NCBI GenBank assembly: GCA_031178065.1
Contig: JAPSJS010000001.1
Location: 1 to 64,000, forward strand
Source: Altererythrobacter sp.
Lineage (GTDB): Bacteria; Pseudomonadota; Alphaproteobacteria; Sphingomonadales; Sphingomonadaceae
DNA: 64,000 nucleotides
Direction: 5' to 3'
Shown here: positions 23,981-33,350 of the stretch, piece by piece
How positions within the stretch are numbered: position 1 is the stretch's first letter
How the letters are laid out: every line of letters begins with the position of its first letter
Position numbers and translations under genes: made by a program
Notes under the pieces: generated by a model
Database searches by the model: none
What the model was told of the DNA's origin: nothing
What the model saw: the letters and a program-made list of their open reading frames with translations, nothing else

Positions 23981-24981
23981 ACCGCCGCCGCCTCATCGCC
24001 ATTGCAGCGCTTCTCGCCCTCGTTGCCGTCGCCGTCGCAACCCGCGGGTTCGGCCTGTTGGGAAGCGACCGCGACGAAACGCTGACGCTCTACGGCAACG
24101 TCGACGTGCGCGAGGTCGATCTGGCCTTCCGCGTCCCCGGCCGGATCGACAGCATCGCGGTCGAGGAAGGGGCAAAGGTCAAACGCGGGCAGCGCCTCGC
24201 AGCGCTCGACACCGCGAGCCTCGATGCGCAGATCGCGCGCGCCGATGCCGACGTCGCCCGAGCCGAGGCCGAACTGGCTCGTCTGACCAACGGCAGCAGG
24301 CCGCAGGAAATCGCCCAGACCCGCGCGCAGCTCGCCGCGGCGCAGGCCGCTCTCGTCAACGCCGAACGCGACTACGCACGGCGCCAACCGCTCGTCGAGC
24401 CCGGCGCGATCAGCGCGGCCGTGTGGGCCCAGACCGTCGCCGCCCGCGACCAGGCGCGGGCCCAGGTGGCCGAGGCACGCCAGGCGCTCTCGCTCGCACA
24501 GGATGGCGCCCGCGCGGAGGACATCCGCGCCGCCGGCGCCCAGGTCGCCGCGGCCCGCGCGGCGCGCCAGAGCGCATCTGTCGACCGCGGGGACGGGGTC
24601 CTGACCGCCTCGGTCGACGGCACCGTCGTCACCCGCGCACGCGAACCCGGCGCGATCGTCCAGCCGGGCGAGACGGTGCTCACGCTGTCGATCGACCGGC
24701 CCTTGCGCGTCCGCGCCTATGTCGGCGAGCCGGACCTCAGCCGGGTGCGACCGGGCATGCGCGTGACAATCAAGGCGGACGGCAATCCGAAGGCCTATCG
24801 CGGCACGATCGGCTACATCTCGCCGCGCAGCGAGTTCACGCCCAAGTCGGTCGAGACCGAGGACCTGCGCACCGACCTCGTCTACCGCCTGCGCATCAAT
24901 GTCGAGGACGCCGACGACACACTGCGGCAAGGCCAGCCGGTGACGGTGACCATCCCCACCACCGCCGCCGCGGAGGACTGA
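23977..24981 (+). CDS. ybhG: HlyD-type membrane fusion protein, YbhG-like
   Basis: Periplasmic adaptor of 334 aa with a single N-terminal anchor (LIAIAALLALVAVAVATRGF). A lipoyl/barrel-sandwich half motif (GNVDVREVDLAFRVPGRIDSIAVEEGAKVKRGQ), a long alanine/arginine coiled coil (about residues 85-205) and a second half-motif (LTASVDGTVVTRAREPGAIVQPGE) follow in order. It would join the inner-membrane ABC parts to the outer-membrane channel gene at the end of this operon. ATGA overlap with cecR. Confidence 0.9.
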   Translation: MNRRRLIAIAALLALVAVAVATRGFGLLGSDRDETLTLYGNVDVREVDLAFRVPGRIDSIAVEEGAKVKRGQRLAALDTASLDAQIARADADVARAEAELARLTNGSRPQEIAQTRAQLAAAQAALVNAERDYARRQPLVEPGAISAAVWAQTVAARDQARAQVAEARQALSLAQDGARAEDIRAAGAQVAAARAARQSASVDRGDGVLTASVDGTVVTRAREPGAIVQPGETVLTLSIDRPLRVRAYVGEPDLSRVRPGMRVTIKADGNPKAYRGTIGYISPRSEFTPKSVETEDLRTDLVYRLRINVEDADDTLRQGQPVTVTIPTTAAAED

Positions 24982-24985
24982 TCCG

Positions 24986-26713
24986 GTGAGCGCGGCCATC
25001 GCCAGCGCGAAGGGGGTGGTCAAGCGCTTCGAAGGCCTGACGGCGCTCGATGGCGTGGCGATCGATGTCGCGCCCGGCCGGATCACGGGACTGGTCGGCC
25101 CGGACGGCGCGGGCAAGACCACACTGATCCGCATCCTCGCCGGGCTGATGAAGGCCGACGAAGGCGAGATCGCGGTGCTCGGCGGGCCGCCCGGCGCTGC
25201 GCTCGACGATCTCGGCTACATGCCGCAGCGCTTCGGCCTCTACGAGGATCTGACGGTCGCCGAGAACCTGACGCTCTACGCCGAACTGCGCGGTCTATCG
25301 CGCGGCGAGCGGCAGGCGGTGTTCGAGCGGCTGCTGGACTTCACCGATCTCAAGCGGTTCCAGGCCCGCCTCGCCGGCAAGCTCTCGGGCGGCATGAAGC
25401 AGAAGCTCGGCCTCGCCTGCGCGCTGGTGAAGACGCCAAAGCTGCTCCTGCTCGACGAGCCGGGCGTCGGCGTGGACCCGATCTCGCGCCGCGAGCTCTG
25501 GGCCATGGTCGGCGAGCTCACCGGCGAAGGCATCGGCGTGCTGTGGTCGACCGCTTATCTCGATGAGGCCGAGAAGTGCGACACCGTCTACCTGCTGAGC
25601 GAAGGCAAGTTGCTGTTCGAAGGCCCGCCGGGCGACCTGACCAGTCCCGTCGCCGATCGTGTCATCCGGGTGAGCGGGTTCGAGGCGCGGCGGCGGCGGT
25701 TCCTGACTGAGGCGCTCGACCGCGAGGAGGTGATCGACGGGACCATCCAGGGCCGCTCGGTCCGGCTTCTGATCCGCGGCGGCCGCGAGGTTCCCGATGC
25801 CGCCATGTTCGACGCAGGGCCTGACACCTGCGTCGAGCCCGCCAGCCCGCGCTTCGAGGACGGCTTCATCGAACGGCTGGGCGGCGGGCCGCGCGGCACG
25901 AGCGCGCTTGCCGAGCGCTACCGCGAGATCCCGCCCAGCGACGCGCCGATGATCGAGGCGCACGGGCTGACCCGCCGCTTCGGCGACTTCACCGCGGCGC
26001 GCGACATGAACTTCTCGATTCCGCGCGGGCAGATCTTCGGCCTGCTCGGCCCCAACGGTGCGGGCAAGTCGACCACTTTCAAGATGCTGTGCGGCTTGCT
26101 CACGCCCAGCGAAGGGACGGGCGCCGTGGCCGGGAACGACCTGCGGCGCGCGGCCGCCGACGCCCGCGCGTCGCTCGGCTACATGGCGCAGAAGTTCTCG
26201 CTCTACGGCGACCTGTCGGTGCGCCAGAATCTCGACTTCTTCGCCGGCGCCTACGGCCTCGGCCGGGAGGAAGCCGCGCGCGCGATCGAGGCGATGGCCG
26301 AGATCTTCGAGCTGGGCGAGCGGATGAACGTCAACGCCGGCACGCTCCCGCTCGGCTTCAAGCAACGCCTCGCGCTCGCCTGCGCGGTCCTGCACGAGCC
26401 GCCGGTGCTGTTTCTCGACGAGCCGACATCGGGCGTCGACCCGGTGACGCGGCGCGAATTCTGGACCCATATCAATGGCCTCGTCGAGAAAGGCGTGACC
26501 GTGCTCGTCACCACGCACTTCATGGACGAGGCCGAATACTGCGACGAGGTCACGCTGATCTATCGCGCGGAGCAGATCGCCAGCGGCACGCCCGACGCGC
26601 TGAAGGCCCAGGCGGCGGAGCTCTCCGGCGCCTCCGACCCGACGATGGAAGACGCCTTCATCGCCCTGATCGAACAGAGCGACCGCGCGCGCGAACTGGA
26701 GGCGGCGGCATGA
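24986..26713 (+). CDS. ybhF: ABC transporter ATPase with two fused nucleotide-binding domains, YbhF-like
   Basis: Tandem ATPase of 575 aa. Domain 1 has Walker A GPDGAGKTT, signature LSGGMKQKL and Walker B LLLLDEPGVGVD. Domain 2 has Walker A GPNGAGKST, a degenerate signature LPLGFKQRL and Walker B VLFLDEPTSGVD. The double-domain form and altered second signature fit YbhF and related multidrug exporters. GTG start four bases after the adaptor stop. It powers the two ABC-2 permeases encoded next. Confidence 0.92.
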   Translation: MSAAIASAKGVVKRFEGLTALDGVAIDVAPGRITGLVGPDGAGKTTLIRILAGLMKADEGEIAVLGGPPGAALDDLGYMPQRFGLYEDLTVAENLTLYAELRGLSRGERQAVFERLLDFTDLKRFQARLAGKLSGGMKQKLGLACALVKTPKLLLLDEPGVGVDPISRRELWAMVGELTGEGIGVLWSTAYLDEAEKCDTVYLLSEGKLLFEGPPGDLTSPVADRVIRVSGFEARRRRFLTEALDREEVIDGTIQGRSVRLLIRGGREVPDAAMFDAGPDTCVEPASPRFEDGFIERLGGGPRGTSALAERYREIPPSDAPMIEAHGLTRRFGDFTAARDMNFSIPRGQIFGLLGPNGAGKSTTFKMLCGLLTPSEGTGAVAGNDLRRAAADARASLGYMAQKFSLYGDLSVRQNLDFFAGAYGLGREEAARAIEAMAEIFELGERMNVNAGTLPLGFKQRLALACAVLHEPPVLFLDEPTSGVDPVTRREFWTHINGLVEKGVTVLVTTHFMDEAEYCDEVTLIYRAEQIASGTPDALKAQAAELSGASDPTMEDAFIALIEQSDRARELEAAA

Positions 26714-27831
26714 GCGCGCATTTCGACCGCCGCCGGGTGATCGCCCTGTCGGTCAAGGAATTCGCGCAGATCATGCGCGATCCCTCTACCTTTCTGATCG
26801 CCTTCCTGCTGCCGCTGATCCTGCTGTTCCTGTTCGGCTACGCGGTGTCGCTCGATTCGTCCCGCACGCGGATCGCGCTGGTGGTGGAGGACAGCTCGGC
26901 GCAGGCGCTCGACCTCGCCAGCGCCTATGCCCATTCCGACTATTTCGAGGTGATCCCGGCGCACAGCGTGGCCCAGGTGCGGGATACGCTTATCGACGGG
27001 ACCGCGCGCGCCATCATCGTCATTCCGCAGGGCTTCGGCGAAGGCATGGTCGCGGGCAAGCCGCCGCCGATCCAGATCGTGACCGACGGGTCGCAGCCCA
27101 ACACCGCCAACTTCGCCGCCGCCTATGGCGAAGGCGTGCGGGCGGCATGGATGGCGGCGGAGACGGGCCGGGGCGCCGCCGCACCGCCGATCGCCCTGTC
27201 GCCCCGCTACTGGTACAACCCGGGCCTCCAGAGCCGCTACTTCCTCGTTCCCGGCTCGATCGCCATCGTCATGACGATGATCGGCACCTTGCTGACCGCG
27301 CTGGTCGTCGCGCGCGAATGGGAACGCGGGACGATGGAAGCGATGATGGCGACGCCCATGCGCATGGCGGAATTCATCGCCAGCAAGGTCGTACCCTACT
27401 TCCTGCTCGGCATCGGATCGATGACGCTGTGCACGCTGATCGCGGTGTTCGTCTTCGGTGTGCCGTTTCGCGGATCGCCGCTGGCGCTCGCGGCCATCGC
27501 GGCCGCCTTCCTGATGCCCGCGCTGGGGCTCGGTCTGTTCATATCGGCAGCGACCAAGAACCAGTTCGTCGCCAGCCAAATCGCATTGCTGACCGCCTTC
27601 CTGCCGACCTTCCTCCTCTCCGGCTTTCTATACGAGATCGCCTCGATGCCCTGGCCGATCCAGGCGCTGACCTACATCGTGCCGGCGCGCTACCTGATCC
27701 CGCCCCTGCAAACGGTGTTCCTGGCCGGCGATCTGTGGGGCCTGATCCTGCCCAACATCGCCATCATGCTGGGCTTCGGCGCACTGTTCTTCTTCCTCTC
27801 GTTCCGGGTGACGAAGCGGAGCCTCGATTGA
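26710..27831 (+). CDS. ybhS: ABC-2 permease, YbhS-like
   Basis: Inner-membrane permease of 373 aa: an N-terminal helix (FLIAFLLPLILLFLFGYAVSLD), a large extracytoplasmic domain (to about residue 170) and five C-terminal helices, with the ABC-2 hallmark VAREWERGTMEAMMATPM. It overlaps the ATPase gene (ATGA). The track ORF from 26089 is over-extended. It pairs with the next permease as a heterodimer exporting drugs or cations; substrate unknown. Confidence 0.9.
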   Translation: MSAHFDRRRVIALSVKEFAQIMRDPSTFLIAFLLPLILLFLFGYAVSLDSSRTRIALVVEDSSAQALDLASAYAHSDYFEVIPAHSVAQVRDTLIDGTARAIIVIPQGFGEGMVAGKPPPIQIVTDGSQPNTANFAAAYGEGVRAAWMAAETGRGAAAPPIALSPRYWYNPGLQSRYFLVPGSIAIVMTMIGTLLTALVVAREWERGTMEAMMATPMRMAEFIASKVVPYFLLGIGSMTLCTLIAVFVFGVPFRGSPLALAAIAAAFLMPALGLGLFISAATKNQFVASQIALLTAFLPTFLLSGFLYEIASMPWPIQALTYIVPARYLIPPLQTVFLAGDLWGLILPNIAIMLGFGALFFFLSFRVTKRSLD

Positions 27832-28937
27832 TGCGCCGCCTGCTTGCCATGATCGTCAAGGAGATGTGGGCGCTGCTGCGCGATCCGAAGTCGCGCATCG
27901 TGCTGGTGGTCCCGCCGCTGCTGCAACTCTTCATCTTCTCCTACGCGACGACGCTGGACGTGCGGAACGTCGACGTCGCGGTGCTCGACCGTTCCGGCGG
28001 CGTCCATGCGGCGGAATTCATGGCGCGGGTCGCCGGCAGCCCCAATTTCCGCGACATCCGCCGTCTGTCCTCCACCGACGAGCTGGAGCAGGCGATCGAC
28101 GGGCAGGAGGTGATCGCCGCGCTCGTGTTCGACCCCGACTTCGATGCCCGGGTCACGCGCGGCGAGCCCGCCACGATCGGCGTGGTGCTGGACGGGCGGC
28201 GTTCGAACGCGGCGCAGATCGTGTCCGGCTATCTCAGCGCCATCGCCGGTGGCTACGGGGCCGAACTGCTGCCGCGCCGCGTGGCGGAGGCCGGCACGGC
28301 CGGCTCGGTCGTGACCAACTGGTACAATCCCAGTCTCGACTACATCTGGTTCACCCTCCCCTCCCTCGTCGCGATCATCGTCGCGGTGGCGGGTATCGCC
28401 ATCACCTCGCAGAGCGTGGCGCGCGAGCGGGAGCTGGGGACGTTCGACCAGCTCATGGTTTCGCCCTTGCGCGTTCACGAGATTCTGATCGGCAAGATGG
28501 TGCCGCCGTTCCTGGTCGGCATGTTCAACGGGTCGCTCTATCTGATCATCGCGCCGCTGGTGTTCGGCGTGCCGTTCACCGGCTCATACCTGCTCTTCTT
28601 CCTCGCGCTGGCGATCTATCTGCTCGCGCTAATCGGCGTCGGCATGCTGGTGTCGGCGGCGTCCGCGACCCAGCAGCAGGCCTTCCTCGGCTCGTTCCTC
28701 GCGACCGTGCCGCTGATCCTGCTGTCGGGCTATGCCGCGCCGATCGACAACATGCCGGGCTGGCTCCAGACCGTCACCTACACCGATCCGGCACGCTATT
28801 TCCTGATCCTCGTCCAGGGTCTGTTCCTCAAGGCGATGCCTGCCGCGCAGGTGTTCGAACAGCTCTGGCCGCTCGTCGTGATCGCCTGCGCGACCCTGGC
28901 CGCATCGGCCTGGCTGTTCCGCGCCCGCATGGAGTGA
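27831..28937 (+). CDS. ybhR: ABC-2 permease, YbhR-like
   Basis: Second permease half, 368 aa, with the same architecture as its neighbour: helix LVVPPLLQLFIFSYATTLDV, extracytoplasmic domain, then ABC-2 motif VARERELGTFDQLMVSPL and C-terminal helices ending ACATLAASAWLFRARME. TGATG overlap with ybhS and with the following outer-membrane gene, so all are translated from one message. Confidence 0.9.
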   Translation: MRRLLAMIVKEMWALLRDPKSRIVLVVPPLLQLFIFSYATTLDVRNVDVAVLDRSGGVHAAEFMARVAGSPNFRDIRRLSSTDELEQAIDGQEVIAALVFDPDFDARVTRGEPATIGVVLDGRRSNAAQIVSGYLSAIAGGYGAELLPRRVAEAGTAGSVVTNWYNPSLDYIWFTLPSLVAIIVAVAGIAITSQSVARERELGTFDQLMVSPLRVHEILIGKMVPPFLVGMFNGSLYLIIAPLVFGVPFTGSYLLFFLALAIYLLALIGVGMLVSAASATQQQAFLGSFLATVPLILLSGYAAPIDNMPGWLQTVTYTDPARYFLILVQGLFLKAMPAAQVFEQLWPLVVIACATLAASAWLFRARME

Positions 28938-30349
28938 TGCCCGTGACCGCTCGTATTTTCCCTCTCGCTGCGCTTCTCCTCGCCGGTTGTACCGTCGGCC
29001 CCGATTACACGCCGCCGCAGACTGCGGTCGCGCCCGAATGGGTCGAAGGCGGCGTTCCCGGTGAAGTCGATCTGGAATGGTGGCGCGGGTTCGGCGATCC
29101 GCAGCTCACCGCGCTGATCGAGCGTGCCTTCGCTGATGGCCCCGATCTCGCCGAAGCGACCGCGCGCCTCGCCGAAGCACGCGCCAACCGCGACGCGGCG
29201 GCGGGCGGGCGCTTGCCCGCCGTCAACGCCACCGGCTCAGCCACCGAGAACGTCCTGAGCGAGGAAGGCCAGTTGCCGGTCGGCCAGATCCCGGGCTTCG
29301 AGCGCGATTTCCCGCTGTTCGACCTAGGCTTCGACGCAAGCTGGGAAATCGACCTGTGGGGCCGCCGCACGCGCGAGGTCGAGGCGGCCGCAGCGCGCGC
29401 GGACGCTGCGCTCGCCGGGCGGCGCGACGTCATGCTGACGCTCGCCGCCGAAGTCGCGCGCAACTATCTCGATCTGCGCGCCGCCCAGACGGATGCGGCG
29501 ACGCTGCAGACTCTCGCGGAGACCGATGCCGAGGCCGAACGGCTGACCCGCCTGCGGGTCGAGGCGGGCGAGGACCCGCGCGACACGCTCGACCGCGCGG
29601 CCGCGGCGGCGCAGGCGAGCCAGGCAGCAGTCGGGAACGCCCGCGCGCAGGCGACGGCAGCCGCCTATCGCATCGCGGTGCTCGTCGGCGCCCAGCCGGA
29701 GGATATGGCGCCGCTGCTCTCCCAGCCTGCCCCTCTGCCTCTCGGTCCGGAGGTCATCGCCGCCGGCATCCGCTCGGACCTGCTGACCCGCCGGCCGGAT
29801 GTCCGCGCGGCCGAACGCCGCCTCGCGGCCGCCACCGCCGACATCGGCGTCGCGACCGCAGACCTCTTTCCCCGCCTCTCCCTGCTGGGCAGCATCGGTC
29901 AGCAGGCGCGGAGCGTGGACGACCTGTTCACGGGCGGAGCGACGCGGCTGCAGGTGGGCCCCAGCGTGTCCTGGCCGATCTTCGCCGGCGGCACGATCCG
30001 CGCCCGCATCCGCGCAGCCGACGCCCGGGCGGAAGCCGCCGCGGCAGTCTACGAGAAGGCGGTGTTGACCGCCCTCGCCGACAGCGAGACGGCGCTCAAT
30101 CGCTTCGCCGCCGCACAAGCAATGGCGAACGCCCAGGCCGCCGCACTGGAGCGTCAGGAGAGCGCGCTGGCGCTTGCAAGGCTGCGCGCGGCATCGGGCG
30201 AGACGGACCGCCTCATGCTGGCGCAAAGCCGCCGCGCGATGCTCAACCAGGCACGGGCTGCCACCGATGCCCGGCGCGAGCGTGCGCAGGCCGCGGTGGC
30301 ATTGTTCAAGGCGCTCGGCGGCGGGTGGCGGGATCCGCCAGCGAATTGA
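28937..30349 (+). CDS. Outer-membrane efflux lipoprotein, NodT/OprM family
   Basis: TolC-like channel of 470 aa. Lipoprotein signal IFPLAALLLAGC followed by TVGPDYTPPQ is the standard NodT/OprM opening, and FDLGFDASWEIDLWGRRTREVEAA plus LTRRPDVRAAERRLAAATADIGVA are conserved family segments. ATG 28937 overlaps the permease stop (TGATG). Including its own outer-membrane factor makes this operon a self-sufficient tripartite exporter, unlike E. coli, where ybhGFSR has none. Confidence 0.9.
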   Translation: MPVTARIFPLAALLLAGCTVGPDYTPPQTAVAPEWVEGGVPGEVDLEWWRGFGDPQLTALIERAFADGPDLAEATARLAEARANRDAAAGGRLPAVNATGSATENVLSEEGQLPVGQIPGFERDFPLFDLGFDASWEIDLWGRRTREVEAAAARADAALAGRRDVMLTLAAEVARNYLDLRAAQTDAATLQTLAETDAEAERLTRLRVEAGEDPRDTLDRAAAAAQASQAAVGNARAQATAAAYRIAVLVGAQPEDMAPLLSQPAPLPLGPEVIAAGIRSDLLTRRPDVRAAERRLAAATADIGVATADLFPRLSLLGSIGQQARSVDDLFTGGATRLQVGPSVSWPIFAGGTIRARIRAADARAEAAAAVYEKAVLTALADSETALNRFAAAQAMANAQAAALERQESALALARLRAASGETDRLMLAQSRRAMLNQARAATDARRERAQAAVALFKALGGGWRDPPAN

Positions 30350-30376
30350 CCGTCGCGGTTCGCGGGGGCCGTCGGC

Positions 30377-31429
30377 CTAGAACCAGCTTCGGATGCCGAA
30401 CAGCACGCTCCAGCCGCCCACGGCTTCTCCGTCCGCACGCCTGAAATCTGCGGTGTCGCCGAACGCCCGTTCGTATTGAACGCCGACGTAGGGCGCGAAC
30501 TCGGGCACGAATTCGTAACGCAGGCGCAAACCGACCTCCGCCGCCGAGAGACCGGAGCCGACACCGATTTCCGGCACGTCCTGCGCCGAGATCTCCAGTT
30601 CCACCGACGGTTGAAGGACGAGCTTCTGCGTAATGCGCTGGTCGTACTCCGCTTCGAAGCGGGCTGCGAGTTCGCCCTTGTCCGAGAAGAACATCGAGCC
30701 GCCGACTTCGAACCAGTGGGGGGCGAGGCCCTCGATGCCGAGCACCAGGTACGTTCGCTCGGGATCGGGCCGGAAGTCGTGGCGAAGGCCCGCCTGGAGA
30801 TTGAACCAGGGATCGATCGCGCGGCTGTAGAGCGCCTGGACTTCGGCCTGTTCCGGACTCTCGCCGAACGCACCTTCGCCCTCACTTTTCAGCCAGAGCT
30901 TGTCGTAGTCGCCGCCGTACCAGGCCTGGACATCCCACGCGTATCCGTCGCTTCCGTCGCGGGCACGGTATTCGAGCTGGTCGGCAAGGAACGTTCCGGT
31001 GACGTAGCCGCCATGCTCCTCGATCAGCCTCGCCTGTCGCTTTCGTTCGAACAGCTCGGGATCGAAGATTGTCGCGGCGGCGTGTTCCGGGCCGGAGAAG
31101 GCTTCGGCTGGCGGCGGCGCGACGGGCGGCGCGTTACCCGCTTCCGGCATGGCGTGGCCGACGTGGGGATCGGCCGATTGCTCGTGCGTCCTGTGCCCGG
31201 CATGCGGGTCGGGCGTGGGGGCGGCCGGAGCCATCGTGCAATGGCCCATCGCCGCGTGCTCCGGCGTGCAGCCCGAGCTTGCCGGGGCCGACGGGGGCGA
31301 GGGCTCGCTTCGATGGTCGGCATGGGCGTCCTGGCTGGCCGCTGGCGGCGAATGGCCGGCGTGCTGGGCGAAGGCCGCTCCTGGGAAAACGAGCGCAGAA
31401 GCGCCAAGCGCGATCAGGAGCGGCCTCAC
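30377..31429 (-). CDS. copB: Copper resistance protein CopB (outer membrane)
   Basis: CopB of 350 aa: signal peptide (LLIALGASALVFPGAAFA), a His/Met-rich segment (HAGHSPP, DPHAGHRTHE, DPHVGHAMPE) that would bind copper, and the conserved barrel domain beginning about residue 120 (LIEEHGGYVTGTFLADQLEYR) and ending in aromatic VLFGIRSWF. Known CopB proteins bind copper at the outer membrane alongside CopA. It overlaps the CopA stop (ATGA) and is convergent with the efflux gene 27 bp away. Confidence 0.92.
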   Translation of the reverse strand: MRPLLIALGASALVFPGAAFAQHAGHSPPAASQDAHADHRSEPSPPSAPASSGCTPEHAAMGHCTMAPAAPTPDPHAGHRTHEQSADPHVGHAMPEAGNAPPVAPPPAEAFSGPEHAAATIFDPELFERKRQARLIEEHGGYVTGTFLADQLEYRARDGSDGYAWDVQAWYGGDYDKLWLKSEGEGAFGESPEQAEVQALYSRAIDPWFNLQAGLRHDFRPDPERTYLVLGIEGLAPHWFEVGGSMFFSDKGELAARFEAEYDQRITQKLVLQPSVELEISAQDVPEIGVGSGLSAAEVGLRLRYEFVPEFAPYVGVQYERAFGDTADFRRADGEAVGGWSVLFGIRSWF

Positions 31430-33174
31430 GCACCCTCTCCTTCGTCGTCCATCGGCCGGACCTTGACCACGTTCATCATACCGGCGTGCATGTGGTAGAG
31501 AAGGTGGCAGTGGAACGCCCAGTCCCCCGGCGCATCCGCCGTGAGATCGAAGCTCGCCTTGCCGCCGGGCATGACGTTCACCGTATGCTTGATCGGGTTA
31601 CCGTGCGGCATTCCGGTTACCAGCTCGAAGAAGTGGCCGTGAATGTGGATCGGATGGCTCATCATGCTGTTGTTGATGAGGTTGACCCGGACGCGTTCGT
31701 TCCGCGCGAAGCGGATCGGCTCGCCGCCTTCGTTGAGCTTCTTGCCATCGAACGACCACATGAAGCGTTCCATGTTGCCGGTCAGATGGATGTCGACACT
31801 GCGGGTCGGTTGCCGCTTGTCGTGAAACGGCGTCAGCGGCGCGAGATCGTGATAGGTGAGCACACGGTGGGGCTCGTCTTCCAGGCCCAGCGGTTTGTCG
31901 CCGGTGCGATCGACCGGCATCGGCGCGATCATGTCGACCCCGACCCCGACCTCGACACTGGACGGAACGAGCGACTTGTCGCGCATGTCGTGGCTCATCG
32001 ACCCGGCGCCATGATCCATGCCGGACATTACCCCGTGGTTCATTCCGCCCATGCCCATGTCCTTCATGCCCAGCACCGGCTTGGGGCGGAGCGGCGGAGC
32101 CGGCGCCTGCATGCCCATACGCGGTGCCAGCGTCGCAAGGCCCAAGCCCGAGCGATCGATCGATTCCGCGATGAGCGCGAAAGCCCTGTCCTCGGCAGGG
32201 GTAACGATCGCGTCAGAGGTCTCGGCGACCGAGATCTGGAATTCGTCGGTCTCCACCGGCTGCACGTTCTGCCCGTCCGCGCTAACGATCGTCATCGGCA
32301 GGCCCGGAATCCGGATGTTGAAGATCGTCATTGCAGAGGCATTGATGAACCGCAGCCGCACCCGTTCGCCGGGGCGGAACAGGCCCGTCCAATTCTCCCG
32401 AGGGCCATGACCGTTGACGAGAAAGGTATAGGTGGCGCCGGTCACATCCGCGATGTCGGTGGGGTCCATCCGCATCTTGCCCCACATCGCCCGTTCCTCG
32501 AGCGGCATCGTACGCGCCAGATCGTCCTCGCCGCCGACCAGCCCTGCGAACGTCTGCCGCTGGCGATTGAAATAGCCGCCCTGCTGCTTGAGCTTTCCGA
32601 ACAGCTCGTGCGGATGCATGAACGTCCAGTCCGACAGGACGATCACGTGCTCGCGATCGTAAGCGACAGGATCGCTGCCGGCGGGGTCGATCACGATCGG
32701 CCCATAGTGGCCGCTCTGTTCCTGCAATCCAGAGTGGCTGTGGTACCAGTAGGTGCCGTTCTGGACGATCGGAAACTCGTAGGTGAACGTCGTCCTGGGA
32801 AGGATTCCGGGGAAGCTGATGCCGGGCACCCCGTCCATGTGAAACGGCAGAATCAAGCCGTGCCAATGGATCGACGTGTCCTCATCGAGCGTGTTCTCGA
32901 CATGGATGCGGACGTTCTGCCCTTCGCGCAGCCGGATGAGCGGGGCCGGCAGCACGCCGTTCAGGGTGATGGCGTGCCCGGTACGGCCTCCCACGGTGAA
33001 GGGGCTGTGCCCCGCCGTCAGGCGGATGTCCTCGCCGGAAAGGGTCGGCATCTGCGGGGTAAGCCCGCGCGAGCCGGTCTGCGCCCAGGCAGGGAACAGG
33101 CCGGAGCAGCCAAGCCCGGCGGCTCCCACCGCGCCCGCGCGCAGCAGCGATCGGCGGTCGATCATCGGTGTCAT
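31426..33174 (-). CDS. copA: Copper-tolerance multicopper oxidase CopA
   Basis: Periplasmic multicopper oxidase of about 582 aa with a twin-arginine signal (IDRRSLLRAGAVGAAGLGC). Copper ligands sit in HWHGLILP, WYHSHSGLQ, HPIHIHGHFFE and WAFHCHLLYHMHAGMM. A Met/His-rich insert near residue 380 (GMKDMGMGGMNHGVMSGMDH) marks the CopA/PcoA group that binds extra copper. Two ATGs are possible (33180, 33174); the GAGGA site sits seven bases before 33174 but only one before 33180, so I choose 33174. Preceded by a short Met-rich ORF that overlaps this start region. Confidence 0.93.
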   Translation of the reverse strand: MTPMIDRRSLLRAGAVGAAGLGCSGLFPAWAQTGSRGLTPQMPTLSGEDIRLTAGHSPFTVGGRTGHAITLNGVLPAPLIRLREGQNVRIHVENTLDEDTSIHWHGLILPFHMDGVPGISFPGILPRTTFTYEFPIVQNGTYWYHSHSGLQEQSGHYGPIVIDPAGSDPVAYDREHVIVLSDWTFMHPHELFGKLKQQGGYFNRQRQTFAGLVGGEDDLARTMPLEERAMWGKMRMDPTDIADVTGATYTFLVNGHGPRENWTGLFRPGERVRLRFINASAMTIFNIRIPGLPMTIVSADGQNVQPVETDEFQISVAETSDAIVTPAEDRAFALIAESIDRSGLGLATLAPRMGMQAPAPPLRPKPVLGMKDMGMGGMNHGVMSGMDHGAGSMSHDMRDKSLVPSSVEVGVGVDMIAPMPVDRTGDKPLGLEDEPHRVLTYHDLAPLTPFHDKRQPTRSVDIHLTGNMERFMWSFDGKKLNEGGEPIRFARNERVRVNLINNSMMSHPIHIHGHFFELVTGMPHGNPIKHTVNVMPGGKASFDLTADAPGDWAFHCHLLYHMHAGMMNVVKVRPMDDEGEGA

Positions 33175-33176
33175 CG

Positions 33177-33257
33177 TCATTTCCTCGGGCTCAGTGCGCG
33201 CTCGGCCAATACGGGCATGGCGATCGTCATCGCCATCACGGCAGTCATCGATGTCAT
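33177..33257 (-). CDS. Short Met-rich upstream ORF overlapping copA
   Basis: A 26-codon ORF with a GGAG site nine bases before its ATG. The peptide MTSMTAVMAMTIAMP... has five Met in its first 14 residues, is hydrophobic, then ends basic. Its stop overlaps the first copA ATG (ATGA) and lies three bases before the preferred start. It could be a copper-responsive leader peptide, a small membrane peptide or a chance ORF; too short for the ORF track. Confidence 0.4.
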   Translation of the reverse strand: MTSMTAVMAMTIAMPVLAERALSPRK

Positions 33258-33350
33258 GGATGGAACTCCGGGAGTGAGGTGGTGCCAGATCCTTCCGTTC
33301 ATACGCAGGCGGGGCGACCAGCCCTCAACCGCGACCGCGCAAACCGCCAG

